Shown: positions 47,372-56,240 of the stretch, in pieces | Numbering within the stretch: the first letter of the stretch is position 1 | How the letters are laid out: each line of letters starts with the position of its first letter | Source: Micromonospora eburnea | Lineage (GTDB): Bacteria > Actinomycetota > Actinomycetes > Mycobacteriales > Micromonosporaceae | DNA: 64,000 nucleotides | Assembly (NCBI RefSeq): GCF_900090225.1 | Contig: NZ_FMHY01000002.1 | Location: 2,666,001 to 2,730,000, forward strand | Direction of reading: 5' to 3' | Made by a program: the position numbers and the translations under genes | Notes under the pieces: generated by a model | What the model saw: the letters and a program-made list of their open reading frames with translations, nothing else | The model's database searches: none | What the model was told of the DNA's origin: nothing

Positions 47372-47591
47372 CGCAACATCGTTACCGATGACGCTGGCAA
47401 TGACAACAATTACTTGACGTTCTCCCGGCGGCATGAATGGCTGGGCCTGCCCAGCTGGGAGTGCTCTTTACGCCCGCACCACGGACGTTCGAGCCGCGTT
47501 ACCGGCGGATCATCGCCGGCATCAGGGGGCGCGTCGTCGCCGGGCCGGCGGCCACGGGAGGCATCGAAGACCAGAACGCGCCGTACGCTGG

Positions 47592-48821
47592 GTGACCGTG
47601 GACCGCAGGATCTTTGGTCGGCCGCTACGCAGCGTCGCCTTCGACGTCGCCGTCTCCGGGCTGGTGGCGCTCTTCGCCGTCGCCGGGGTCGTCGCCCAGC
47701 CCGGCGGCTGGAATGCCACCCTGGTCGGGATCGGGATGGCGCTGGCCCTGCTGTTCCGGCGTACCCACCCGACGGCGGTGGCGGCGGTGGTGGGCGCCAT
47801 GGCGCTCTCCCAGGTGATCCTCCGCTGGGGCCCGCTCGGCTTCGACATCGCCGTGCTGATCGCCCTCTACAGCGTCATCAAGTACGCCGACCGGCTGCGG
47901 GACGGGGTGATCGCCGGAGCCGTGGCCGCGGTCGGGGTGGTGCTGGCCGCGCTCCAGATGCGCGGGCCGGGGCTCTGGTGGGCCAACGCGATCTGGTTCG
48001 GGACGGTCACCGGCGTGGTGTGGCTGATGGGGCTGAACGTGCGGACCCGCCGGCTCTACGTGCTGAGCCTGGAGGAGCGGGCGGCCACCCTCGAACGCGA
48101 ACGGGAGGCGGAGGCCCGGGCGGCGGTGGCCGAGGAGCGTACCCGGATCGCCAGGGAGCTGCACGACGTGGTCGCGCACAGCATGGCGGTGATGATCGTG
48201 CAGGCCGACGGGGTCCGGTTCACCATGGACCGCGATCCGGCCACCGCGCGGGAGGCGGCCAAGGTGGTGGCGGACACCGGCCGGCAGGCGCTGGAGGAGA
48301 TGCGCCGGCTGGTGGGCGTACTGCGGGAGCCGAGCCGGCCGGAGCCGGTGGCCGCGCCGGACGCGGTGGCCGACCCCGACGAGCCGGCGCACCGCCGGCC
48401 GGCGCTGGTGGAGCTGCCCGCCCTGCTGGACCGCTTCCGCGCCGCCGGCCTGCGGGTCGGCCACGCCACCAAGGGCGACCCGGTGCCCCTGCCGCCGGGC
48501 CTGGAACTGACCGTCTACCGCGTGGTGCAGGAGTCGTTGACCAACGCGCTCAAGCACGCCGGGGTGGGCGCGTCGGTCGAGCTGAGCCTGGACTGGTCCG
48601 CGACCACCGTCGTGGTCCGGGCCGTGGACGACGGGCGCGGCCGCCCGGTGGTCCGGCCGGCGCCGTCCGGCGGGCACGGCCTGGTCGGCATGCGCGAGCG
48701 GGTCGGGGTGTACGACGGCACCCTCACCGCCGGCCCCACGCTGGCCGGGGGCTGGCGGGTCGAGGCGCGGCTGCCGCTACCGTCGGTGCCGGACACCGAG
48801 CAGGGGGAGGCGGCAGCATGA
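47592..48821 (+). CDS. Two-component sensor histidine kinase (NarL-type, HisKA_3)
   Basis: The protein has 409 residues from GTG 47592; GTG 47598 is an alternative and TACGCT upstream suggests a leaderless start. Four to six membrane helices occupy residues 10-150. The HisKA_3 dimerisation helix has ARELHDVVAHSMAVMIVQ with phospho-acceptor His191. The HATPase domain has ESLTNALKHAG, DDGRG and GHGLVGMRERV. It lacks a large extracellular loop, so it may sense membrane stress or the nearby exporter. ATGA overlap couples it to the response regulator. Confidence 0.94.
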   Translation: MTVDRRIFGRPLRSVAFDVAVSGLVALFAVAGVVAQPGGWNATLVGIGMALALLFRRTHPTAVAAVVGAMALSQVILRWGPLGFDIAVLIALYSVIKYADRLRDGVIAGAVAAVGVVLAALQMRGPGLWWANAIWFGTVTGVVWLMGLNVRTRRLYVLSLEERAATLEREREAEARAAVAEERTRIARELHDVVAHSMAVMIVQADGVRFTMDRDPATAREAAKVVADTGRQALEEMRRLVGVLREPSRPEPVAAPDAVADPDEPAHRRPALVELPALLDRFRAAGLRVGHATKGDPVPLPPGLELTVYRVVQESLTNALKHAGVGASVELSLDWSATTVVVRAVDDGRGRPVVRPAPSGGHGLVGMRERVGVYDGTLTAGPTLAGGWRVEARLPLPSVPDTEQGEAAA

Positions 48822-49483
48822 CGGTCCGCGTGGTGATCGTCGACGATCAGGCGCTGGTCCGCGCCGGGTTCCGCATGGTGCTGGACTCCCAGCCGGACCT
48901 GGCGGTGGTCGGCGAGGCGATCGACGGCGCCGACGCGCTGCGGGTGCTCGACCGGGTCGAGGCCGACGTGGTGGTGATGGATCTGCGGATGCCGACCATG
49001 GACGGGGTGGAGGCGACCCGGCGGATCTGCGCACGACCGCCCGCCGGCCGTCCCCGGGTGCTGGTGCTCACCACCTTCGACACCGAGGCGGACGCGTTCG
49101 CCGCGCTCCAGGCGGGGGCCAGCGGATTCCTGCTCAAGAACGTCCCGCCGGAGGAACTGCTCGTCGCGATCCGGGTGGTCGCCGAGGGCGACTCGGTGGT
49201 GGCCCCGTCGATCACCCGGCGGCTGCTGGACCGGTTCGCCGGCCAGCTCGGCCCCGGCCCCACCGAGGACCCCCGGTTGGCGCAGCTCACCGAGCGGGAA
49301 CGGGAGGTGCTGCTGCTCGTCGCGCAGGGGCTGTCCAACGCGGAGATCGCCGTCCGGGTGCACGTCGCGGAGGCGACGGTGAAGACGCATGTCGGCCGGA
49401 TCCTGGCGAAGCTACAGCTCCGCGACCGGGTGCAGGCGGTGGTGCTGGCGTACGAGAGCGGCCTGGTCACCCCGGGCGGCTGA
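48818..49483 (+). CDS. NarL/LuxR-type response regulator
   Basis: The protein has 221 residues from ATG 48818. The receiver domain (1-120) has phosphorylation site Asp55 in VVVMDLRMP, acidic pair DD9-10 and conserved Thr/Lys. The LuxR helix-turn-helix (about 150-215) has LTEREREVLLLVAQGLSNAEIAVRVHVAEATVKTHVGRI. It presumably controls the adjacent ABC exporter. A perfect 8-bp palindrome (49490-49507) right after its stop is a candidate binding site. Confidence 0.95.
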   Translation: MTVRVVIVDDQALVRAGFRMVLDSQPDLAVVGEAIDGADALRVLDRVEADVVVMDLRMPTMDGVEATRRICARPPAGRPRVLVLTTFDTEADAFAALQAGASGFLLKNVPPEELLVAIRVVAEGDSVVAPSITRRLLDRFAGQLGPGPTEDPRLAQLTEREREVLLLVAQGLSNAEIAVRVHVAEATVKTHVGRILAKLQLRDRVQAVVLAYESGLVTPGG

Positions 49484-49489
49484 CCCGGG

Positions 49490-49507
49490 GTACGACCTGG
49501 GTCGTAC
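49490..49507 (+). promoter_or_regulatory. Palindrome between response regulator and ABC operon
   Basis: GTACGACC-TG-GGTCGTAC is a perfect inverted repeat, 7 bases after the regulator stop and 125 bases upstream of the ABC gene. Its symmetry fits a NarL-type dimer. A TAGCGT -10-like box (49587-49592) follows, as in two other promoters of this window. Confidence 0.6.
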
Positions 49508-49631
49508 GGGTTCACCCGGTCGGGGGCGACCCGGGGCGTACCGAGGTCGAGCGCGCAGGTGGATCTCGATCACGGGTGCCGCCCATAGCGTCGGAGACGT
49601 CCGCTGAACGTTTCGAGACGGGGAGCACCAC

Positions 49632-50417
49632 GTGTCCGTCGCACCCACCACGAGCACCGCCACCGGCGTCGCCGTAACCGCCCGTGCGCTGCGCAAGGAG
49701 TACGGCTCCGGGCAGTCCCGGGTCGTCGCCCTCGACGGCGTCGACCTCGACCTGGCCGCCGGCCGGTTCACCGCCGTCATGGGGCCGTCCGGTTCCGGCA
49801 AGTCGACCCTCCTGCACTGCCTCGCCGGCCTGGACCGGCCCTCGGCCGGCACGGTCCGGATCGGCGACGCCGACCTGGCCCGGCTCGACGACCGCCGGCT
49901 GACCCTGCTGCGCCGGGACCGGGTCGGTTTCGTCTTCCAGAAGTTCAACCTGCTGCCGACCCTCACCGCCGAGGAGAACATCGTGCTGCCGTCGGCCATC
50001 GCCGGCCGGCGGCCCGACCGGGCCTGGCTGCGGCAGGTGGTGGCCGCGGTCGGCCTCAGCGACCGGCTCGGGCACCGCCCGGCCGAACTTTCCGGTGGCC
50101 AGCAGCAGCGGGTCGCGGTGGCCCGGGCGCTGATCACCCGCCCGTGGGTGATCTTCGCCGACGAGCCGACCGGAAACCTGGACTCCCGCTCCGGGGCGGA
50201 GGTGCTGCGGCTGCTCCGCGAGGCGGTCGACACCCTCGGCCAGACCGTGGTCATGGTGACCCACGACCCGGTCGCCGCCGCGTACGCCGACCGGGTGGTC
50301 TTCCTCGCCGACGGCCGGATGGCCGACGAGTTGCACGCGCCGACCGCCGCGCAGGTCCTCGACACGCTCACCCGTCTCGAACCGGCCCGTGCCGGCGCGC
50401 CGCTGGTGGGGCGGTGA
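49632..50417 (+). CDS. ABC transporter ATP-binding protein (MacB/LolD type)
   Basis: The protein has 261 residues from GTG 49632. Walker A is GPSGSGKST, the signature is LSGGQQQRVAVARALI, Walker B is WVIFADEPTGNLD and the H-loop is VTHD. It belongs to the MacB/LolD/FtsE-like group that energises FtsX-type permeases rather than importers. The GTGA overlap with the permease gene indicates a two-gene exporter. Control by the upstream two-component system is likely. Confidence 0.95.
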   Translation: MSVAPTTSTATGVAVTARALRKEYGSGQSRVVALDGVDLDLAAGRFTAVMGPSGSGKSTLLHCLAGLDRPSAGTVRIGDADLARLDDRRLTLLRRDRVGFVFQKFNLLPTLTAEENIVLPSAIAGRRPDRAWLRQVVAAVGLSDRLGHRPAELSGGQQQRVAVARALITRPWVIFADEPTGNLDSRSGAEVLRLLREAVDTLGQTVVMVTHDPVAAAYADRVVFLADGRMADELHAPTAAQVLDTLTRLEPARAGAPLVGR

Positions 50418-52903
50418 CCGGCATGCTGCGCCTGACCCTGCGCCAGGTCCGCGCCGACGGGCTGCGCCTGCTCTTCTCCTGCCTCGCAGTCGTGCTCGGC
50501 GTCGCCTTCGTCGCCGGCACCCTGATCTTCACCGACGGTATGCGCGCCGGGGCGTACGCCCGGGCCGGCACCTTCGACCGGCACACCGACCTGGCCGCGT
50601 ACGCCGGGAAGACGCTGCTGCCACCCGACCTGGTCGAGCGGGTGCGCGCGGTCGACGGGGTGGCCGCCGCCGACGGGGAACTGACCGGGACGGCCGGGGT
50701 GGTCGGCGCCGACGGCAAGCCGGTGCTCGGCTACGGGGTGCTGGCCGCGATCCCCGCCGACCCGGCCCTCCAGTCGTACGACGTGGTGGCCGGTCGGCTT
50801 CCCCGGCAGCCGGGCGAGCTGGTGCTCGACGCCGAGACCGTCGCCGATCAGGGCTTCTCCCTCGGCACACCGGTACGGGTCGGCGGGTCCGCGGGAGCGG
50901 CCCGGCCGTACACCCTGGTCGGCACGCTGGACGTGGCCGGCACCTCGCGCGACGTCGGCGGCCCGTACATCGGTCTGGTCGGTGCGGACGCGCTGGCCGT
51001 CGCCGGTGTGCCCGGCTACGACCGGATCATGGTGGCCGCCCGGCCCGGGATGGATCGGCAGGCGCTGGCCGACCGGGTCCGCGCGGTCGTCGAACCGGGC
51101 GTGACGGTCAAGGACCGGCAGACCATCCTGGACGAGGCCGTCGAGGACGCCGTCCGCGACGGGCGGCAGTTCGGGCTGTTCCTGCTGACCTTCGCCGCGG
51201 TGGCGGTGATCGTGGCCGGCTTCGTGATCGCCAACACCTTCGCCATCGTGCTCGCCCAGCGGACCCGGCGTACGGCCCTGCTGCGGATGGTCGGGGCCAC
51301 CCGGGGCCAGGTCTTCCGGGCGACCCTGGCGGAAGCGGCGTTGACCGGGCTGCTCGCCTCGGCGTTGGGCGTACTGGCCGGCGTCGGGTTGGCCGCGGGC
51401 CTCGGCGCGCTGCTGTCCGCGCTGGACGCCCCGGTCGGCGGCGAGTTCTCCGTCACCGCCCGTACGGTGTCGCTCTGCCTCGGCCTCGGCGTGCTGCTCA
51501 CGATGGTGTCGGCCGCCGTACCGGCGTGGCAGGGCACCCGGGTCGCGCCGGTGGCCGCGCTGACCGACGCCGCCGTGCAGCCCGCCCGGCGGGCCGGCCG
51601 GGTACGTCTCGCGGCCGGCGGGGTGCTCCTCGCCGCCGGGGTGGCGGCGCTGGTCGGCGCCGGCGCCACCGGACAGGTGCCGCTGGTCGCCGCCGGTGGG
51701 GTGCTGGCCTTCCTGGGCATCGTGCTGTTCGGACCGCTGCTGGTGCCGGCGCTGGTCCGGGTGCTCGGCTGGCCGGCCCGTCGGCTGTTCGGCGCCACCG
51801 CCGGGCTGGCCGTGGCGAACGCCGTGCGCAACCCGCGTCGGGCCGCCGCCACCGCCACCGCCATGGTGATCGGGATCGGCCTGGTGTCCGCGTTCGTGGT
51901 CGGCGCGGCGAGCGCGAAGGCCGGCATCGAGCGCGCGGTGGACCAGGAGATCGGGGTGGACTTCCTGGTCACCGGGATCGGCACGGAGCTGCCGGCGCCG
52001 CTCGCCGGTGAGCTGGCCGCCCGCCCGGAGCTGGGCATCGTGCACGAGCAGCGCAGCCACGTGGTCGACGGCGTCGAGCTGCGGGCCGCCCACCCGGCGC
52101 TGGTCCGCCGGACGCTGTCCGCGGTGGACGCGGGCGACCCGGCCGGGCTGGCGCCGGGGACGGTGCTGGTGCACCGCGAGTTGGCCGCCGCCCGGGACTG
52201 GACGGTCGGGTCGACGATCACGCTCGCCGGCCGGCCGTTCCGGGTGGCGGCCGTGGTGGCCGCCGAGGAGCCGATTCTCGCCGGCAGTCAGGTGCCCGCC
52301 GGGTACGTGGTCGACGTCGTCGACGCCGACTTCACCCGCCTCTTCCCGACCGAGCGGGGCTACCTGGCCGAGGTGGACCCCGCGGAGGGGGTCGCCCTGG
52401 ACACCGCCCAGGCCGCCATCGAGTCGGTGCTCGCCGAATACCCGACGGTCAACCTGCTGCACCAGGCCGCGTACAAGAAGATGCTCACCGGGACCGTGGA
52501 CATGCTGCTGACCTTCGTCACCGCGCTGCTCGGCCTGGCCGTGGTGATCGCACTGGTCGGCGTGGCGAACACGCTCAGCCTGTCGGTGGTGGAGCGCACC
52601 CGGGAGAACGCCGTGCTGCGGGCGGTGGGGCTCACCCGGGGCAGAATGCGGGCGGTGCTCGCCGTCGAGGCGGTGCTCACCGCGCTGGTCGGCACGCTGC
52701 TCGGCATCGCGTTGGGCACCGGTGTGGGCGCCGGCGGGATGGCGGTCCTGGCTCGGATCGGTGCCGACTTCGCCCTGGTGATGCCGTGGGGGCGGCTCGG
52801 CCTCGTCGTCGGAGTGGCGGTGCTGGCCGCGTTGGCCGCCAGCGTCCTTCCGGCCCGGCGGGCGCTGTCCCGGCCGGTGGTGGAGGCGCTCGGCGCCGAG
52901 TGA
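50414..52903 (+). CDS. FtsX-like ABC transporter permease
   Basis: The protein has 829 residues from GTG 50414. The first helix (about 15-40) is followed by a large extracytoplasmic domain, then FtsX helices around 255-345, a second repeat with its own domain (about 515-690), and terminal helices (about 695-825). The duplicated FtsX architecture is typical of actinobacterial exporters of peptides, lipids or antimicrobials. With the ATPase gene upstream it forms the complete transporter. The substrate is unknown. Confidence 0.93.
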   Translation: MTGMLRLTLRQVRADGLRLLFSCLAVVLGVAFVAGTLIFTDGMRAGAYARAGTFDRHTDLAAYAGKTLLPPDLVERVRAVDGVAAADGELTGTAGVVGADGKPVLGYGVLAAIPADPALQSYDVVAGRLPRQPGELVLDAETVADQGFSLGTPVRVGGSAGAARPYTLVGTLDVAGTSRDVGGPYIGLVGADALAVAGVPGYDRIMVAARPGMDRQALADRVRAVVEPGVTVKDRQTILDEAVEDAVRDGRQFGLFLLTFAAVAVIVAGFVIANTFAIVLAQRTRRTALLRMVGATRGQVFRATLAEAALTGLLASALGVLAGVGLAAGLGALLSALDAPVGGEFSVTARTVSLCLGLGVLLTMVSAAVPAWQGTRVAPVAALTDAAVQPARRAGRVRLAAGGVLLAAGVAALVGAGATGQVPLVAAGGVLAFLGIVLFGPLLVPALVRVLGWPARRLFGATAGLAVANAVRNPRRAAATATAMVIGIGLVSAFVVGAASAKAGIERAVDQEIGVDFLVTGIGTELPAPLAGELAARPELGIVHEQRSHVVDGVELRAAHPALVRRTLSAVDAGDPAGLAPGTVLVHRELAAARDWTVGSTITLAGRPFRVAAVVAAEEPILAGSQVPAGYVVDVVDADFTRLFPTERGYLAEVDPAEGVALDTAQAAIESVLAEYPTVNLLHQAAYKKMLTGTVDMLLTFVTALLGLAVVIALVGVANTLSLSVVERTRENAVLRAVGLTRGRMRAVLAVEAVLTALVGTLLGIALGTGVGAGGMAVLARIGADFALVMPWGRLGLVVGVAVLAALAASVLPARRALSRPVVEALGAE

Positions 52904-52910
52904 CCGGAGC

Positions 52911-52942
52911 CGCTCCGGCCCCGCCTCGGCGGGGCCGGAGCG
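52911..52942. terminator. 14-bp hairpin between convergent ABC and dehydrogenase genes
   Basis: CGCTCCGGCCCCGC (52911-52924) pairs perfectly with 52929-52942 around a 4-base loop. It lies between stops at 52903 and 52950 and can serve both strands. Confidence 0.85.
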
Positions 52943-52949
52943 GGGCGCG

Positions 52950-54212
52950 TCAGAGCCGCTCGACCGTCGGCCCCTGGCAGCGGTTGCGGGTGTCGAAGAC
53001 GTAGCGGGCGTGCCGGGTCACCAGGTCGTAGTCGAAGCAGTCGTGGTCGGTCACCACCACCACCGCGTCGGCCGCGCGGACCTCGTGCTCGGTCAGCTCC
53101 ACCAGCGCCACCCCGTCCGGGACGTGGTGCGGCTCGGCGTACGGCTCCACGGCGAGCACCTCCGCACCGAGGCCGCGCAGCCGGGCCGCCACGTCCGCGG
53201 CGGGCGAGTCCCGCATGTCCCCGGTGTTGCGCTTGTACGCCAGACCGAGCAGCAGCAGCCGGGCGCCGGTGACGGCCCGGCCGCAGCGGTTCAGGCCCGC
53301 CATGACCCGCTGCGCCACGTGCTCGGGCATCTCGTGGTTGATGTCGTTGGCCAGCTCGATGAAGCGGAACTGCCGGCCGAGCCGGCGCCTCACCTGCCAG
53401 GACAGGTAGCAGGGGTCGATCGGCAGGCAGTGCCCGCCCACGCCCGGACCGGGCCGGAACGGCATGAACCCGAACGGCTTCGTCTCGGCGGCCTCGATCG
53501 CCTGCCAGACGTCGATGTCGAGCTGGTGGGAGAGCATCGTCAGCTCGTTGATCAGGCCGATGTTGACCTGGCGGAAGGTGTTCTCGATCAGCTTGGTCAA
53601 CTCGGCCACCCGGGTCGAGTCGACCGGCACCGTCCGCTCGACCAGTCGCCGGTAGAAGGCGTCCACCCGGTGCAGCGAGGCGTTGTCCACCCCGGACACC
53701 ACCTTCGGGGTGTTCTCCAACCGCCAGGTCGGGTTGCCCGGGTCGATCCGCTCCGGGCTGTAGCCGAGGTGGAAGTCGGCCGGGCTGCATAGCCCGCTGG
53801 TGGATTCCAGCAGTGGACGGAGCAGCTCCTCGGTGGTGCCCGGGTATGTGGTGGACTCCAGGATCACCGTGCAGCCGGGCCGCAGGTACGGCCCGATGTT
53901 CAGGCCGGCCTGCTCGACGAAGCCGAGGTCGGGAGTGCCGTCGCGCAGCGGTGTGGGCACGGTGATGACACAGAAGTCGAAGCCCTCCGCGTCGGCGTAG
54001 TCGCTGCTCGGGCGGTAGCGTCCGGTGTACAGGGCCCGCCCCAGCCGGTCGACCGGAATGTCCTCCACGTAGGACTCGCCGTTGGTGAGCAGCTTCACCC
54101 GGTCGGTGTCCACGTCGAGCCCGACGACGTCCATGCCGGCCTCGACCGCGCGTACGGCGAGCGGCAGTCCCACGTATCCCTGGCCGATCACGACCAGCTT
54201 CTCAGTACTCAC
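52950..54212 (-). CDS. UDP-N-acetylhexosamine 6-dehydrogenase (WbpA/VipA-like nucleotide-sugar dehydrogenase)
   Basis: The protein has 420 residues from GTG 54212 with GAGGAG upstream. The Rossmann start is VVIGQGYVGLPLAV. The catalytic region PGVGGHCLPIDPCYLSW has nucleophile Cys262; KLIENTFRQVNIGLINEL and AYKRNTGDMRDSPA are typical of the UDP-GlcNAc/ManNAc dehydrogenase branch rather than UDP-glucose dehydrogenase. It oxidises the C6 of a nucleotide sugar to the uronic acid for a surface polysaccharide or glycosylated metabolite. No glycosyltransferases are adjacent. Confidence 0.9.
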   Translation of the reverse strand: MSTEKLVVIGQGYVGLPLAVRAVEAGMDVVGLDVDTDRVKLLTNGESYVEDIPVDRLGRALYTGRYRPSSDYADAEGFDFCVITVPTPLRDGTPDLGFVEQAGLNIGPYLRPGCTVILESTTYPGTTEELLRPLLESTSGLCSPADFHLGYSPERIDPGNPTWRLENTPKVVSGVDNASLHRVDAFYRRLVERTVPVDSTRVAELTKLIENTFRQVNIGLINELTMLSHQLDIDVWQAIEAAETKPFGFMPFRPGPGVGGHCLPIDPCYLSWQVRRRLGRQFRFIELANDINHEMPEHVAQRVMAGLNRCGRAVTGARLLLLGLAYKRNTGDMRDSPAADVAARLRGLGAEVLAVEPYAEPHHVPDGVALVELTEHEVRAADAVVVVTDHDCFDYDLVTRHARYVFDTRNRCQGPTVERL

Positions 54213-54329
54213 CCGGGCTCCTCACGAGTACGTACGTACCCCGTCCGTCACCCTAGGTGGAGTTTGCGCGCTGTATGTCTGGTTTGGGCATTCTGCTGCT
54301 GTCGGGTCCTGTGCGACGGCCCCGGCGAG

Positions 54330-55706
54330 TCAGTTGCCCGCAGGCAGTCCGCCACCGCCGCCTGGCGGGGGCGTCGTCGGGTTGGTGGTCGGCGGTGAGG
54401 AGTTGTCCGTCGTCGGGTCCGGACTGCTCGGCGTCGTCGCCGAAGCGGGCGGGGTGGCCGACACCGCGTCCGACGGTGACGGCTCGACGGACGCGCTCGG
54501 AGACCCGGTCGGGGTCGGGGTGGAGGTCGCCGTCTCCGGCGGGCGGTTGCCCGGCCCCCGCCGGGTCGGCCGGTTGCTCTGCTCGGCGGGCGCCGACTCC
54601 TCGGCGACCGGCGTGTCGTCGCTGGAGGTGGTGGCCGGTGGTGGGGTCTTGATGGTGGTGGCCGGCTCGTCCGCGTCCCCGGAGGCGCCCAGCGCGGCGC
54701 CGAGCGCGGCCAGCGCCACAAGTACCGCGGCGGCCGCGCCGACCAGCGTTCCCCGTCGGCGACCCGGCCGGGCCGGTGACGGTGCCACGACTGGAAGATC
54801 GTCCCTGGTGTCCGCGACCCCGGCCGAGCTGCGTAACCTGACCGGCGCCGTCGGCGCCGTCGAGGTCGGCGAGTCGGAGGTCGCGGCCCGGGCCGCGGCG
54901 GCCATCGCCGCGCCGGTGGGGAAGCGCTTGGCGGGGTCCTTCGCGAGCGCCCGGGCGACCAGGTCGCGGACCGGCTGCGGGATGTCCGCCGGCAGTTCCG
55001 GCGGCTCGTCGTCCAGGTGGCGGACGGCCACCTGGAGCGGACTGTCGCCGGTGAAGGGCGGGCTGCCGGTGAGGCAGCAGTAGGTCACCGCGCCGAGCGC
55101 GTAGATGTCGGTGGCACCGGAGACGGGGCGGCCGGCCGCCTGCTCGGGGGCCATGTAGAGGGCGGTGCCGGGCACCGCGTTCGTGCTGGTGATGCTGGTC
55201 ACGTTGGTCGACCGGGCCACCCCGAAATCGACCAGGGTGACGGCGCCGTTCGCCTGAACCAGCAGATTGCTCGGCTTCACGTCCCGGTGGACGATGCCCC
55301 GGGCGTGCGCGGCGTGCAGGGCCTCGGCGACCTGCGCCACGATCGACATCGTCTCGGCGACCTCGAGTCGGCCGGCCGCTTCGATCCGCTTGGACAGCGG
55401 CTCGCCCTCGACGAACTCCATGACCAGGTAGTCGGCCCGGCCGCCGTCGGGAAGCTCGTCCTGGCCGCAGTCGAAGACCTGCACCACGCCCGGGTTCCGC
55501 AGGGCGGCCATGATCCGCGCCTCGGCGCGGAAGCGGGCGATGAAGTCGGGATCGGAGACCAGCGCGGGCAGCAGGACCTTCACCGCGACCTGACGGCCCA
55601 GCACCAGGTCAGTGGCCCGCCAGACGTCGCCCATGCCGCCCGTGGCGACACGGTCGTTCAGCCGGTACCGGCCGCTGAGGACGACCTCCGATGACAACAC
55701 CCCCAT
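54330..55706 (-). CDS. Transmembrane serine/threonine protein kinase (PknB-like, no PASTA)
   Basis: The protein has 458 residues from ATG 55706. GTG 55700 would be leaderless, as TACGGT ends just upstream. The kinase domain (about 10-270) has GGMGDVWRA (P-loop), VAVKVLLP, the HRDVKPSN catalytic loop, VDFGVA and APEQ. A single transmembrane helix (about 325-345) leads to an extracellular Ser/Thr/Pro-rich tail of about 110 residues without PASTA repeats. It probably senses the envelope and phosphorylates cytoplasmic proteins. Two palindromes lie 56-90 bases upstream. Confidence 0.93.
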   Translation of the reverse strand: MGVLSSEVVLSGRYRLNDRVATGGMGDVWRATDLVLGRQVAVKVLLPALVSDPDFIARFRAEARIMAALRNPGVVQVFDCGQDELPDGGRADYLVMEFVEGEPLSKRIEAAGRLEVAETMSIVAQVAEALHAAHARGIVHRDVKPSNLLVQANGAVTLVDFGVARSTNVTSITSTNAVPGTALYMAPEQAAGRPVSGATDIYALGAVTYCCLTGSPPFTGDSPLQVAVRHLDDEPPELPADIPQPVRDLVARALAKDPAKRFPTGAAMAAAARAATSDSPTSTAPTAPVRLRSSAGVADTRDDLPVVAPSPARPGRRRGTLVGAAAAVLVALAALGAALGASGDADEPATTIKTPPPATTSSDDTPVAEESAPAEQSNRPTRRGPGNRPPETATSTPTPTGSPSASVEPSPSDAVSATPPASATTPSSPDPTTDNSSPPTTNPTTPPPGGGGGLPAGN

Positions 55707-56240
55707 ACCGTACCCAGACCGGTCGCAGAGTATTTCCCGTGATCTCACCCGTTCGGGCGACGGTCGATTCGACCCGTTTCGCCGAAACGGTCAGCGACCG
55801 CCGCCCCGATCGGCTGAGGGTCATGATTCGAGTACGATCGGCCAGGGAGGCGCCGACCGTTGGTCCGCTGTCCGGCCGGGCGGGCCGTTCGAGCTCCGCC
55901 GCAGCGTATGGCCGCTGATGTTCGTTACGCCGACCCGCCGCCGGTGCCCGGCGACAATTCTCACCTTCCTCCGATGGGCTGGCCGCTTGTCCGCCCGTCC
56001 ATCCGCTCCTACCGTTAGCCCGGCTCTGGGGTGCCCCATGGCGCGGGTACGGTATGTCCGCCGACGGCCGTTACGTCGCGGCACCTGTCCATGTGCGTCC
56101 GTGCGTCTCCACGCCGAACGCCGATCAGGTCAGCGGGGGGCTGGTGGTGCGGGTGGTGATCCGGTCACCCGACCGTTCGTGCGCCGGATATGCCGGCACG
56201 CTCCGGTCCCGGGATTCGGCAGGGCGGAAACGGCGGGTCC
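55707..56240. other. Divergent region between the kinase and sigma factor genes, no gene seen
   Basis: This is 534 bases with no convincing gene. It contains the adjacent palindromes GGTCGA-T-TCGACC (55762-55774) and CCGTTTC-GCC-GAAACGG (55774-55790). Several short ORFs have no ribosome binding site or coding character. Local GC is lower than in the genes around 55740-55860. The promoters for both flanking genes are expected here. Confidence 0.55.
55762..55790. promoter_or_regulatory. Two adjoining palindromes upstream of the kinase gene
   Basis: GGTCGATTCGACC (perfect around one central T) overlaps by one base CCGTTTC-GCC-GAAACGG (perfect 7-bp arms). Two different dyads side by side, 56-85 bases before the kinase start, suggest a regulator site or sites. 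Confidence 0.5.

Noticed and set aside
49412..52462. A 1016-codon open frame on the minus strand
   Set aside because: It lies opposite the ABC ATPase and FtsX permease genes, has no recognisable domain, and is rich in Arg/Gly/His/Pro as expected for an antisense frame of a GC-rich gene.
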